Source: Lachnospiraceae bacterium (GTDB lineage: Bacteria > Bacillota > Clostridia > Lachnospirales > Lachnospiraceae). From it: a stretch of DNA of 64,000 nucleotides. A program made the translations under genes and the position numbers. Positions 1 through 8,377 of the stretch are shown piece after piece. The stretch is from contig SVFH01000005.1 of NCBI GenBank assembly GCA_015056945.1, positions 1-64,000 on the forward strand. Reading direction: 5' to 3'. The notes under the pieces are model-generated. The model saw nothing but the letters and a program-made list of their open reading frames with translations, had not been told where the DNA came from and ran no database searches. Every line of letters begins with the position of its first letter. Within the stretch, counting starts at the first letter, position 1.

Positions 1-70
1 TCTTTGTAAGGTTTATTTGTTGTGCCACAAAATCCACAATTATTCACATATTTTCAAGGTACATACTTTT

Positions 71-122
71 GCTAACTAAAATCAATTTTTATAAATAACT
101 ACTTGATTTTTATATAGTTAGC
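71..122. repeat. Interrupted inverted repeat
   Basis: GCTAACTA at 71-78 is matched by TAGTTAGC at 115-122, and ATCAA at 81-85 by TTGAT at 103-107, so both halves fold into one imperfect hairpin with a small asymmetric bulge. It could be the terminator of a gene left of the window or an operator. Neither can be decided from the sequence. Confidence 0.4.
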
Positions 123-369
123 TCCTTCTAAATTATAATTTTGAAATAAAGCCTATATTTAAGCATACATTATTATACTTATATAGTTTTTTGTAAGCAA
201 TTGATAAATAAAACAAATTTATATAAGCCTTTTTGTGCACTATATTTATCACATTATACCACATAACAAATCTGTTGTTTTTTTGTCTTAATTCCTGTCG
301 CGTGCATGATGTCGCAGAAATTTTTAATGGAAACATAAAATTTTTCTAACAAAGAGAATATCCTCCATT

Positions 370-403
370 CCTTTATTGTTTGCCTTTATTGTTTGCCTTT
401 ATT
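370..403. repeat. 13-bp tandem repeat, about 2.6 copies
   Basis: The unit CCTTTATTGTTTG occurs at 370-382 and 383-395, followed by a partial unit (CCTTTATT) at 396-403. It lies in the apbE upstream region. Repeats like this usually arise by replication slippage; no function is implied. Confidence 0.6.
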
Positions 404-546
404 ATCCGGTTTATTTAAACAAATAGTACACTCATTTCTAAAAGGATTGTGTTACTTATCTTCTTTGATTCTTCCTTTTAGATTCTTTTACGAAAAAATA
501 AAAATATTATGCAAATATTTTTCCAAAAAACATTGTAATAAAAAAA

Positions 547-1563
547 ATGTTTCAGTATAGTAAAATTATGAAAAATAAATTGAGTCAAAAAATAATATCC
601 CTATTGCTAATCATTGCGGCATGTTTTGCATGCTTCTTTTTTGCATCCCAAAAACGTATATCCCCAAAAACGGAATCATTTCAAGGGTATTATTTTAATA
701 CTGTCGTATCATTTACCTTTTACAATGAAAAAGATGCTTCACTTCACGAGGAATGCTTTTCCCTGTGCCAACATTACGAAAACCTTCTCAGCCGTACCGT
801 TGAAGGAAGCGACATTTTTAACATCAATCACTCAAACGGCGAATGGATTTCTGTTGATGCCGAAACATATGCACTGTTACAGATTGCCGCACAGTTTTGT
901 TCACAAACCGACGGAATGCTCGACTATACCGTTGCTCCTTTAATGGATTTATGGAATTTTACAGGAAGCGAATCCGAGAAAAAACCGCCTGAACACGCTC
1001 TGATCCAAAAAGCGCTTGCAGATGTGGATTACCAAAAAGTCGAACTATCTGACGGAAAAGTTCGACTTATCAATCCAAACGCAAAGATTGATTTGGGATT
1101 TATTGCAAAAGGATATATCGGAGATAAAATCCGTGATTATCTTATCTCTCAAAATGTCGAATCCGCAATCATTAATTTGGGCGGAAACATTCTTACCATC
1201 GGTCAAAAACCTGATGGTAAACCTTATCAAATCGGCATCAGAAATCCCAAAGATAAAAACACCTATCTGGATACCCTTTCTGTCACAAATCAATGTGTGA
1301 CAACTTCGGGAACCTATGAGCGTATGTTCCTTTACGACGGCATTGTTTATCACCATATTCTGGATCCCGGAACCGGAATGCCCATAGATACCGGACTTGT
1401 AAGTGTAACAATTCTTTCTGACGATGCTACTACCGGCGATGCGCTCAGTACTGCGTGCCTGTTACTCGGTACTGAAAAAGGACTTGAATTCATCAAGTCC
1501 TTTCCGAATACAAATGCCATTTTTGTTGAAACAGACGGCACCATTACATCAACACTTCCGTAA
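547..1563 (+). CDS. apbE: FAD:protein FMN transferase (ApbE family)
   Basis: This gene encodes the enzyme that covalently attaches FMN from FAD to a threonine in target proteins such as RnfG and RnfD, acting outside the membrane. The N-terminus is a hydrophobic export segment with a possible lipobox (L-I-I-A-A-C, Cys near residue 26), so it is probably a lipoprotein. Family motifs are present: DLGFIAKGY (about 182-190), TSGTYER (253-259) and HHILDPGTG (269-277). Length (338 aa) is normal. The ATG at 568 would give a more typical export signal start, but neither start has a good ribosome site. The gene converges on the rnf operon, whose RnfG and RnfD carry the expected TSAT/TGAT targets; the link to Rnf is inferred from that. 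Confidence 0.93.
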   Translation: MFQYSKIMKNKLSQKIISLLLIIAACFACFFFASQKRISPKTESFQGYYFNTVVSFTFYNEKDASLHEECFSLCQHYENLLSRTVEGSDIFNINHSNGEWISVDAETYALLQIAAQFCSQTDGMLDYTVAPLMDLWNFTGSESEKKPPEHALIQKALADVDYQKVELSDGKVRLINPNAKIDLGFIAKGYIGDKIRDYLISQNVESAIINLGGNILTIGQKPDGKPYQIGIRNPKDKNTYLDTLSVTNQCVTTSGTYERMFLYDGIVYHHILDPGTGMPIDTGLVSVTILSDDATTGDALSTACLLLGTEKGLEFIKSFPNTNAIFVETDGTITSTLP

Positions 1564-1590
1564 ACGTATCAATGGTAAAAGTGTGCTGTT

Positions 1591-2391
1591 TCATTTGTGC
1601 GCAACAATAGAACCTTTCGGGCACTTTTCGACACACTCACCGCAACCAATGCACAAATCATAATGAATTGTCGCATGAAAATCACTTACTTCGATTGCAT
1701 TCTTTTCACAATTCTTTTTGCAAAGACCACAACCGATACATCCTGCGCTGCAGGCTTTTGTTGTAGCTGCACCTTTGTCTTTTGAAGAACATGCAACAGC
1801 ATACTTCGCATGATACGGAATCAGTTCTATTAAATTTCTGGGACATGCAGCAACACACTTACCACAAGCTTTACACTTTTCTTTGTTAACCACTGCAACA
1901 TTGTTTATCACTTCAATTGCATCAAACGGACAGGCTTTCACACAGCTTCCGTAACCGTGGCATCCGAAATTACAGGTTTTCGGTCCTTGTCCCGGAAGAT
2001 ACATTGCCATGGAACAATCCTCTTCGCCTGTATAATCGTATGAAGATTTAGCCTTTTCACAATCTCCCGCACATTTAACAAATGCTACTTTTCTTTCACT
2101 GTTTGCTGCTTCTACCCCCATAATATCTGCAACCGCTTTGCCAACTGTGTCACCGCCGACCGAACAAGCATTTACCGGCGCCTCGCCTTTAACAATGGCT
2201 GCCGCAAGTCCGCTGCATCCGGGATAGCCGCATCCGCCGCAATTATTGCCGGGTAGATTGGCAAGTATTTCTTCTTCACGAGGGTCAACAAATACTTTAA
2301 ATACAATTGCAGCAATCCCTAAGAAAATTCCAATAAACAAACCAACTGCCGCAATAATAATGACTGCTATTATAATTCCTTTGATATCCAT
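1591..2391 (-). CDS. rnfB: Rnf complex subunit RnfB (iron-sulfur protein)
   Basis: RnfB is the electron-entry subunit of the ferredoxin:NAD+ oxidoreductase that pumps Na+ or H+. The 266-aa protein has one N-terminal membrane helix (about 5-30), then a closely spaced Cys motif (NNCGGCGYPGC), then several ferredoxin-type [4Fe-4S] motifs (CxxCxxCxxxCP-like) running to the C-terminus, for example CKACGKCVAACP and CIGCGECVEKCP. The start has an AGGAGG seven bases upstream. It is the last gene of rnfCDGEAB and converges on apbE across a 27-bp gap in which I see no clear terminator. Confidence 0.95.
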   Translation of the reverse strand: MDIKGIIIAVIIIAAVGLFIGIFLGIAAIVFKVFVDPREEEILANLPGNNCGGCGYPGCSGLAAAIVKGEAPVNACSVGGDTVGKAVADIMGVEAANSERKVAFVKCAGDCEKAKSSYDYTGEEDCSMAMYLPGQGPKTCNFGCHGYGSCVKACPFDAIEVINNVAVVNKEKCKACGKCVAACPRNLIELIPYHAKYAVACSSKDKGAATTKACSAGCIGCGLCKKNCEKNAIEVSDFHATIHYDLCIGCGECVEKCPKGSIVAHK

Positions 2392-2403
2392 CTGCGCGCC
2401 TCC

Positions 2404-2991
2404 TTAAATCAATCCTGCAAAACCGCAGAATGCAATTGCCATAAGTCCGGCAGTTACAAGAACAATCGGCATGCCTCTAAAAGGTTTGGGTATATCATTA
2501 AACTCCATTTTTTCCCGAATACCTGCCAAAATAACAATGGCAATCGCGAAACCGGCAGAAGTAGCAAAACCATTTACAACACCGGTTAATAAATCATACC
2601 CAAGGTTTACGTTGTTAATCGCAACACCAAGAACCGCACAGTTTGTTGTAATAAGAGGAAGAAATACTCCCAATGCCTGATACAGGGACTTCATATACTT
2701 CTTTAAGAACAATTCCACAAACTGAACCAATGCAGCAATAATTAAAATAAAAACAATTGTCTTTAAATAGGTTACTCCGAGAGGTTCCAAAATAAACTGA
2801 TAAATCAGTCCTGCCACAAGGGATGCAAGCGTAATTACAAAGATAACCGCACCACCCATTCCGGCGGCCGTTTTGACCTTTTTTGATACTCCAAGAAAAG
2901 GACAAAGACCTAAAAACTGGCTCAGCACAACATTAGAAACCAGAGAAGAACCGATTGCAACTACAAGTAACTGACCAATATATTCGCCCAT
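2404..2991 (-). CDS. rnfA: Rnf complex subunit RnfA
   Basis: RnfA is an integral membrane subunit of the Rnf ion pump; with RnfE it forms the antiparallel membrane core. The 195-aa protein is almost entirely hydrophobic with about six predicted helices. It carries the typical LSQFLGLCPFLG stretch near the N-terminus, where a conserved Cys in the RnfA/RnfE pair is known to bind an intramembrane Fe-S cluster. Its ATG directly follows the rnfE stop codon, and its ribosome site lies inside the end of rnfE, so the two are probably translationally coupled. Confidence 0.95.
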   Translation of the reverse strand: MGEYIGQLLVVAIGSSLVSNVVLSQFLGLCPFLGVSKKVKTAAGMGGAVIFVITLASLVAGLIYQFILEPLGVTYLKTIVFILIIAALVQFVELFLKKYMKSLYQALGVFLPLITTNCAVLGVAINNVNLGYDLLTGVVNGFATSAGFAIAIVILAGIREKMEFNDIPKPFRGMPIVLVTAGLMAIAFCGFAGLI

Positions 2992-3948
2992 TTAGTTCTC
3001 CTCCTTTTCAGTATCATTCTTTTCATCAGTTGAAACCTCGTCTGCCTGTTCAGACACAGTTTCCGTCTTCTCTTCTTCTGTCGTAATCTCTTCTTTTTTC
3101 TCTATATTTTCGTTTTTGTTTTTTGTTTCTTCGCAAATCTTTTCCTGAGGAATCAGTCTCTTTGCGCAACCGGAATCACTGCAATTCATGCAATCACTAC
3201 TGCAACCGGACTGAATTTTACTGACATCCTTACCTGCTTTCGCACCCTTTTCTTTTGCCACATTCTGAATCGCAGTAAGGCACGCAAGTATAAAGAAAGC
3301 ACCGGGTGCCATAACTACAATCCCAATCGGTGAATAGCTCGCAATTTCACCGGTAACAAGCGCATTCAACCCCTGTACAAACGAAGATGAACTGTCAGGA
3401 TTTATCACCTGATTCACAACCGTGATTATCAATTCATTCAAAGGAGTTCCGTATAAATCTGCTCCTTTCATTCCAAAAAAGGTTCCTGCGCCAATAAATT
3501 CACGAATAAGACCAATTAAGGTAAGTGCTCCCGTAAATCCAAGTCCCATACCGACACCATCAAAGAAAGAAGGAATCATTCCGTTCTTCGAAGCATACGC
3601 TTCGGCACGGCCTAAAATAATACAGTTTACAACAATCAAACTGATATAAATACCAAGGGATGCATACAAGCCGGGAACATAAGCATGTAATAACAATTCA
3701 ACTAAGGTTACAAATGTTGCAATAATAACGATATATGCAGGAATTCTCACCTTATCGGGAATCACCTTACGCAACATGGAAATAATCAGGTTGCTGAGTG
3801 CAAGCACCACCATCGTAGAAAGTCCCATTCCAAGACCGTTCATTGCTGACGAGGTAACAGCCAGCGTTGGGCACATACCAAGCATTAAAACAAAGGTGGG
3901 ATTTTCTTTAATGATTCCGTTATATAAACGTTCTAAACATTTTTTCAT
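2992..3948 (-). CDS. rnfE: Rnf complex subunit RnfE with long charged tail
   Basis: RnfE is the homologue and partner of RnfA in the membrane core of Rnf. Residues 1 to about 235 form the usual six-helix protein with the LMLGMCPTLAV motif that supplies an intramembrane cluster Cys. The remaining ~80 residues are unusual: a cysteine-dense segment (CSSDCMNCSDSGC) followed by a low-complexity Glu/Lys/Thr tail ending in EKEEN. Typical RnfE proteins are about 200-235 aa, so this is a lineage-specific extension that should lie in the cytoplasm. Whether the four cysteines bind metal is unknown. The start shares one base with the rnfG stop codon. Confidence 0.93.
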   Translation of the reverse strand: MKKCLERLYNGIIKENPTFVLMLGMCPTLAVTSSAMNGLGMGLSTMVVLALSNLIISMLRKVIPDKVRIPAYIVIIATFVTLVELLLHAYVPGLYASLGIYISLIVVNCIILGRAEAYASKNGMIPSFFDGVGMGLGFTGALTLIGLIREFIGAGTFFGMKGADLYGTPLNELIITVVNQVINPDSSSSFVQGLNALVTGEIASYSPIGIVVMAPGAFFILACLTAIQNVAKEKGAKAGKDVSKIQSGCSSDCMNCSDSGCAKRLIPQEKICEETKNKNENIEKKEEITTEEEKTETVSEQADEVSTDEKNDTEKEEN

Positions 3949-4607
3949 TATGACTCCCCTCCCTTCGTTAATTCACGAAAGACTTCAAGTCCGGCATTAA
4001 CAGCTCCCGTCACCGCATCCGAAGTAATCGTAGCACTCGTAATGGCATCGATTTCAGAATCACTCATTGCGCCACCTTTCACAACGGTAAAAGCATCTGT
4101 AGTGACATTTCTGTACTGCGGAATCAAAACGGCTTCCGCATTCATACCAAGTCCGGGTGTTTCAGCAATAGACAATAATGAAACCCCTTTCAGCGTACCC
4201 TCTGTTGTCACGCCCATATACAAACCAATTTCACCGCCATAACCTTCTTTGGTCGTGATTCCGAGAACATATCCGTACAAACTTCCGTCCTCTTTCAACG
4301 CCTCATACGCTTCTGTAAGATAAATACTTGAACCATATTGGTTCTCCATAAACCCTTTTAAAGCAGAAATCCTGCTCTCATCCAACTCCTGAAAAGTAAG
4401 AGATACGACTTGCGTAAGACTGCCGTCTGCTCCCTCCTCAAGAAAAACTTCATTGCAGGCCGCAGCTTTCGCATTTGCTTCCTGTAATGCAATCGGTTCC
4501 TTGGTCAATTCATTCACAAATCCAAGCAAACCTCCGGCAATCAAAGTAATGATAAAAATAATCAAAGTGTCCTTAACAAGACCTTTTATCCAACCCTTTT
4601 CTTTCAT
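3948..4607 (-). CDS. rnfG: Rnf complex subunit RnfG (flavoprotein)
   Basis: RnfG carries covalently bound FMN on the outer face of the membrane and passes electrons within Rnf. One N-terminal helix (about residues 13-31) anchors an external FMN-binding domain. The flavinylation motif reads D-A-I-T-S-A-T at about 187-193, with Thr193 the expected FMN attachment site; it matches the D-x-x-[ST]-x-A-T pattern used by ApbE, whose gene converges on this operon. Length (219 aa) is normal. The start overlaps the rnfD stop by four bases (ATGA). Confidence 0.95.
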   Translation of the reverse strand: MKEKGWIKGLVKDTLIIFIITLIAGGLLGFVNELTKEPIALQEANAKAAACNEVFLEEGADGSLTQVVSLTFQELDESRISALKGFMENQYGSSIYLTEAYEALKEDGSLYGYVLGITTKEGYGGEIGLYMGVTTEGTLKGVSLLSIAETPGLGMNAEAVLIPQYRNVTTDAFTVVKGGAMSDSEIDAITSATITSDAVTGAVNAGLEVFRELTKGGES

Positions 4608-5536
4608 GCCTTCTCTCCTCCTTTCCCAAATGGCTTCGGAAGAGTTACTTTTTCAATCAGAGGCACCAATAAGTTGCCTATAATAATTGCATAAGATACC
4701 CCCTCTGCGCCGGGTCCGAAGATACGGAATACACCCGTCAGAATACCTAGTAAAATACCATACAAATACTGACCTTTCTTGGTAATCGGCCTTGTCACAT
4801 AATCCGTTGCCATGAAAAACGCACCAAGCATCAAACCGCCGCCTGCAAGGTGTGCACTTAAATAGGACAAATCGAAACCGCGACCTCCAAATATAAGAAC
4901 AAACACAGCAAACGTAAGAATATACATACCGGGGATTCTTAAATCAATCACACCCATAATAATCAAAAAGCATGCTCCAAGCAAAATTGCAATCATGGAT
5001 GTTTCACCAATTGTTCCTCCCGTTGTTCCAATCAGCATATCAAGTACATTCACCGTTTCACCTGTTTTCAAAGCAGTAAGCGGTGTTGCCCCTGTATATG
5101 CATCACATGTGAAATCAGTCATATATTTAGCAAAAGATATCAATAGAAAACATCTTGCGCCGAGTGCCGGATTCATGAAATTCTGGCCCAGACCGCCAAA
5201 AAGCATTTTAACTACAATAATAGCAAACGCACCGCCCAGTATTCCGATCCAAAGCGGAAGATGCGGCGGAAAATTAAGCGCCAGTAAAAGTCCTGTCACA
5301 ACAGCACTCATATCCTTAATTGTGCTTTTTTTCTTAATTATTTTGCAAAACAGCCATTCGGATATAACGGCACTTGCAATCGTAACGGCAATCAGCAATG
5401 CTGCATACCATCCGAAATTCCATATACCGAAAATAGTTGTTGGCATAAGTGCAATTACAACAAGTGACATAATGTTGTTGGTTTTCCATTTGTCGCGTAT
5501 ATGGGGATTTGTTGAAACCTGTAATTTCTCCTTCAT
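4604..5536 (-). CDS. rnfD: Rnf complex subunit RnfD (membrane flavoprotein)
   Basis: RnfD is the large membrane subunit that holds a second covalent FMN and is a candidate for the ion path. The protein has about nine to ten membrane helices, and the flavinylation motif Y-T-G-A-T falls at about residues 147-151. I place the start at the ATG at 5536, not the GTG one codon earlier, because GGAGG then lies seven bases upstream; the protein is then 310 aa. It follows rnfC by 11 bp and is the second gene of the operon. Confidence 0.95.
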   Translation of the reverse strand: MKEKLQVSTNPHIRDKWKTNNIMSLVVIALMPTTIFGIWNFGWYAALLIAVTIASAVISEWLFCKIIKKKSTIKDMSAVVTGLLLALNFPPHLPLWIGILGGAFAIIVVKMLFGGLGQNFMNPALGARCFLLISFAKYMTDFTCDAYTGATPLTALKTGETVNVLDMLIGTTGGTIGETSMIAILLGACFLIIMGVIDLRIPGMYILTFAVFVLIFGGRGFDLSYLSAHLAGGGLMLGAFFMATDYVTRPITKKGQYLYGILLGILTGVFRIFGPGAEGVSYAIIIGNLLVPLIEKVTLPKPFGKGGEKA

Positions 5537-5547
5537 CACCGTTCCTC

Positions 5548-6867
5548 CTACTTCTTTCTTCGATCCGCCAAGATGGTTCTTCTCATGGATTTTATCGATT
5601 GTGTAAGATGTCGTTTCGCGGGACAGATATAACTACAACAACCGCACTCACAACATTCCATTCCGTTCATTTTTTCAAATTCTTCTTTACGGTTATTCTG
5701 TGCAAAGTCTGCAAGTCTGCTGGGAATAACACGTCCCGGGCAAACTTCAACACAACGCCCGCAGTTTATACAGGCTGTTTCTTCTGCATCCGCAACCTCG
5801 TCATGACTTAAACACAACAAGGCAGAGGAAGACTTGGTTGTCGGTACATCCAAATCAAACAAAGCAAATCCCATCATGGGACCTCCCGAAACAATTTTTT
5901 CCGGTTCTTTGGCAAAACCACCGACTTCGTCAATCAATTCCCTGTAATTCGTACCGATTCGCACATTAAAATTGCAGGGTTCCTTGATGCAGTCTCCCGT
6001 AACGGTAACAATTCTTCTTAAAAGAGGTTTCCCTTCCACAACTGCATGATAGACTGCAACTATGGTATCTACGTTATTTACCACGCATCCGGCATCAGCG
6101 GGAAGCATGGATGAATTAATTGCCCTTCCTGTTGCGGCATAAATCAACTGACGTTCCGATCCCTGCGGATACTTAGTATGAAGGGATACAACCGAAATTT
6201 TTTCTTCTTTCGCAGTTAACTCCTTCAAAACTTTAATACAGTCAGGCTTATTATCCTCTACCGCAAGAATTCCGCGCGCATTGTCAAAAAGGCGCAAAAT
6301 AATCTTCAATCCTTCCACAAGTTTCTCAGGATTCTCAATCATCCTTCTGTAATCACTTGTCAGATACGGCTCACATTCCGCACAGTTTGCAATCACATAA
6401 TCTATCTTTTCCGGTTCCTTCGGTGCAAGTTTCACGTGAGTCGGGAAACCGGCACCACCCATGCCGACAATACCCGCTTCCTGAATCAGTTTCAGAATAT
6501 CTTCCTTCAGCAGAAGTTCAACCGGCTTCGGTGTTTCATACGTAACTTCGTTAAATTCGCCATCATTTTCAATCACAATGGACATCACCATATCTCCGGT
6601 TGTAACCCTGCGCGGCTCAATTGCTTTCACCGTTCCGGATACCGAAGAATAAATCGGAGATGAAACAAAACCACCTGCTTCGGCAATTTTTTGTCCGACC
6701 AAAACAGCATCTCCCTTATTCACAATTGCCTGCGCCGGTGCTCCGATATGCTGGGAAAGCGGATACACCGCATCACCCTTCGGATTATATCCTTTTATAG
6801 GCTTATCCTTGGAAATATCTTTTCCGTCGTAAGGATGAACACCTCCGCGAAATGTAAATCTAGCCAT
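5548..6867 (-). CDS. rnfC: Rnf complex subunit RnfC (NADH/FMN and Fe-S)
   Basis: RnfC is the peripheral subunit where NAD+ is reduced; it resembles the NuoF flavoprotein. In the 439-aa sequence an N-terminal biotinyl-like fold precedes the nucleotide-binding core with GMGGAGFPTHVKL (about 138-150). Two [4Fe-4S] motifs close the protein (CINCGRCVEVCP and CCECGCCSYICP). It is the first gene of the operon. The start is preceded by AGAGGGTATAAA. I looked for a -35/-10 pair in the 310 bp upstream and found only weak candidates. Confidence 0.95.
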   Translation of the reverse strand: MARFTFRGGVHPYDGKDISKDKPIKGYNPKGDAVYPLSQHIGAPAQAIVNKGDAVLVGQKIAEAGGFVSSPIYSSVSGTVKAIEPRRVTTGDMVMSIVIENDGEFNEVTYETPKPVELLLKEDILKLIQEAGIVGMGGAGFPTHVKLAPKEPEKIDYVIANCAECEPYLTSDYRRMIENPEKLVEGLKIILRLFDNARGILAVEDNKPDCIKVLKELTAKEEKISVVSLHTKYPQGSERQLIYAATGRAINSSMLPADAGCVVNNVDTIVAVYHAVVEGKPLLRRIVTVTGDCIKEPCNFNVRIGTNYRELIDEVGGFAKEPEKIVSGGPMMGFALFDLDVPTTKSSSALLCLSHDEVADAEETACINCGRCVEVCPGRVIPSRLADFAQNNRKEEFEKMNGMECCECGCCSYICPAKRHLTQSIKSMRRTILADRRKK

Positions 6868-7177
6868 TTTATACCCTCTTTCTTATTGTTTCTTGCTATA
6901 TCATTTTTGATAATATGCTCACACTATTCAAATATATCATAAAATCAGCTCAAAAGGTAGTAAAAAAATGAAAATTTACACGAATTTAAACAGAAACATT
7001 CGAGCATCAAAAGTGCGCAAATCGTTCATATCCGCATAAAGGTTGTTCATGCACCAATCTTAGAAATATTTTCAAAAAAATACTACTTAATTTTCTTATT
7101 TTATGATATGATATTAGCGTGGATAAAAGGATAGTATTTATCCGCTTTTACAAAAAACTATTTCAAAGGGGTTCACT
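6868..7177. other. Divergent intergenic region, rnf operon / yprB-like gene
   Basis: This 310-bp AT-rich region must hold the promoters of both rnfC (leftward) and the nuclease gene (rightward). Around 7101-7115 TATGATATGATATT offers a -10 for the rightward gene. No strong -35 is visible for either. The only clear structure is the leader hairpin at 7119-7145. Confidence 0.5.
7119..7145 (+). other. Leader hairpin upstream of yprB-like gene
   Basis: GTGGATAAA (7119-7127) pairs with TTTATCCGC (7137-7145), giving nine pairs including one G-U, and is followed by TTTT. It lies about 30 bp before the start codon and its ribosome site. It could be a weak attenuator or only a transcript-end structure. 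Confidence 0.4.
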
Positions 7178-8284
7178 ATGAAAATCATTCAGAACGATTT
7201 AGGAGAAAAGAAACCAAGCTATCCCATCGAGCGCCTGGCAAATCCGGAGGAAATCCTTTTTCTGGATATCGAAACAACAGGTTTCACCGCCAAAAGTTCC
7301 AATCTTTATTTAATCGGATGCGCCTATTTCAAAGAGGATGAATGGCATACGATTCAATGGCTGGCCGAAAACTATGACGAAGAATTAACCGTTTTACAGG
7401 CATTCCTTGAATTTTGCCTCAATTATAATTTCCTGATTCATTTTAACGGCAATCGTTTTGATATACCCTATCTTCAGCAGAAATGTGATATTTACGAAAT
7501 TCCGTTCCTGTTCGAGGTATATCAGGGCGTAGATTTGTATAAAAGAATCAAACCATATCGCAGTTTCTTAAAAATGACTGACTGCAAACAAAAAACCATT
7601 GAGCAGTTCCTTGGTTTACAGCGTGAAGACATATATTCCGGCGCCGAATTAATCAATCAATATCATGATTATGTATGCAGCCATAACGAAGAATTAGAAA
7701 AAGTCATTCTTCTTCATAATCAGGAAGATGTTTCCGGAATGCTTGACTTACTTTCAGTTCTTGCTTATACGGATTTGTTCAATCTCCCTGTTCGTGTCAT
7801 GAAGGTACAGGCAAATTATTATAACGATTACGAAAACAAGAAACGTCAGGAACTGGTATTAAACTTACGTTTTGTAACACCGCTTCCGATTCCTGTTTCA
7901 AACGCAAATGCCGGCTGTTATTTCACGGCAAATGCAATTGACGGCGTATTAAAAGTGCCTCTTTATGAAGAAGAGATGAAATATTTCTACTCGAATTATA
8001 AAGATTACTACTATCTTCCCGAAGAAGATATTGCAATTCATAAATCGGTTGCTACTTTTGTGGACAAGGATCATCGCGAACAAGCATCTGCCGGTAACTG
8101 CTATACAAGAAAGTATTCCACTTTCCTTCCGCAGTGGGAAATGCTGTTTACACCTTTTTACAAGAGAACTTACAAAGACAAAGAGTTTTTCTTTGAATTA
8201 ACGGATGAATTCAAAACAAGTCGTGCATCTTTTAACAAATATGCCGAACACATTTTGCAGACTTTATTAATGAATGAAATGTAA
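7178..8284 (+). CDS. Ribonuclease H-like domain protein (YprB-type exonuclease)
   Basis: This is a predicted 3'-5' exonuclease-like protein of the RNase H fold. The DEDD-type metal ligands are recognisable: FLDIETTG near residue 30 (Asp and Glu), FNGNRFDIPYL near 92 (Asp), and HNQEDVSGMLDLL near 183 (final Asp). The remaining ~170 residues show no motif I can name. At 368 aa it matches the Firmicutes YprB-like family, whose substrate is not established. The start has AAAGGGG about six bases upstream. It is monocistronic and ends at a strong hairpin terminator. Confidence 0.8.
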   Translation: MKIIQNDLGEKKPSYPIERLANPEEILFLDIETTGFTAKSSNLYLIGCAYFKEDEWHTIQWLAENYDEELTVLQAFLEFCLNYNFLIHFNGNRFDIPYLQQKCDIYEIPFLFEVYQGVDLYKRIKPYRSFLKMTDCKQKTIEQFLGLQREDIYSGAELINQYHDYVCSHNEELEKVILLHNQEDVSGMLDLLSVLAYTDLFNLPVRVMKVQANYYNDYENKKRQELVLNLRFVTPLPIPVSNANAGCYFTANAIDGVLKVPLYEEEMKYFYSNYKDYYYLPEEDIAIHKSVATFVDKDHREQASAGNCYTRKYSTFLPQWEMLFTPFYKRTYKDKEFFFELTDEFKTSRASFNKYAEHILQTLLMNEM

Positions 8285-8304
8285 CTTTTTAAACCAAACC
8301 GAAA

Positions 8305-8330
8305 AGCCTCGTCGTTATCGCGACGAGGCT
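8305..8330. terminator. Bidirectional terminator
   Basis: A 10-bp perfect stem (AGCCTCGTCG at 8305-8314 with CGACGAGGCT at 8321-8330) and a six-base loop sit between two convergent genes. It is flanked by a T-rich run on the right and by AAAA on the left, so it can serve both strands. Confidence 0.9.
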
Positions 8331-8377
8331 TTCTTCATTTCAATCTTCTTTCCTTTTTCCCTATAAAAACGAAAGTG

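Larger units (their letters stand above)
1..546. other. AT-rich region without a convincing gene
   Basis: I find no gene here. A 67-codon minus-strand frame at 133-336 is a low-complexity translation of AT-rich DNA and has no ribosome site. Visible structure is limited to an interrupted inverted repeat at 71-122 and a short tandem repeat at 370-403, both listed separately. The apbE promoter should lie towards the right end, but no clean -35/-10 pair stands out in a background this AT-rich. Confidence 0.6.

Noticed and set aside
133-336. 67-codon minus-strand open frame
   Set aside because: AT-rich low-complexity translation with no ribosome site and no recognisable domain.
370-403. CRISPR-like array
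   Set aside because: Adjacent 13-bp units without spacers and no cas gene; a simple tandem repeat.
4995-5606. 203-codon plus-strand frame antisense to rnfD
   Set aside because: Complement of hydrophobic codons in rnfD; no independent evidence.
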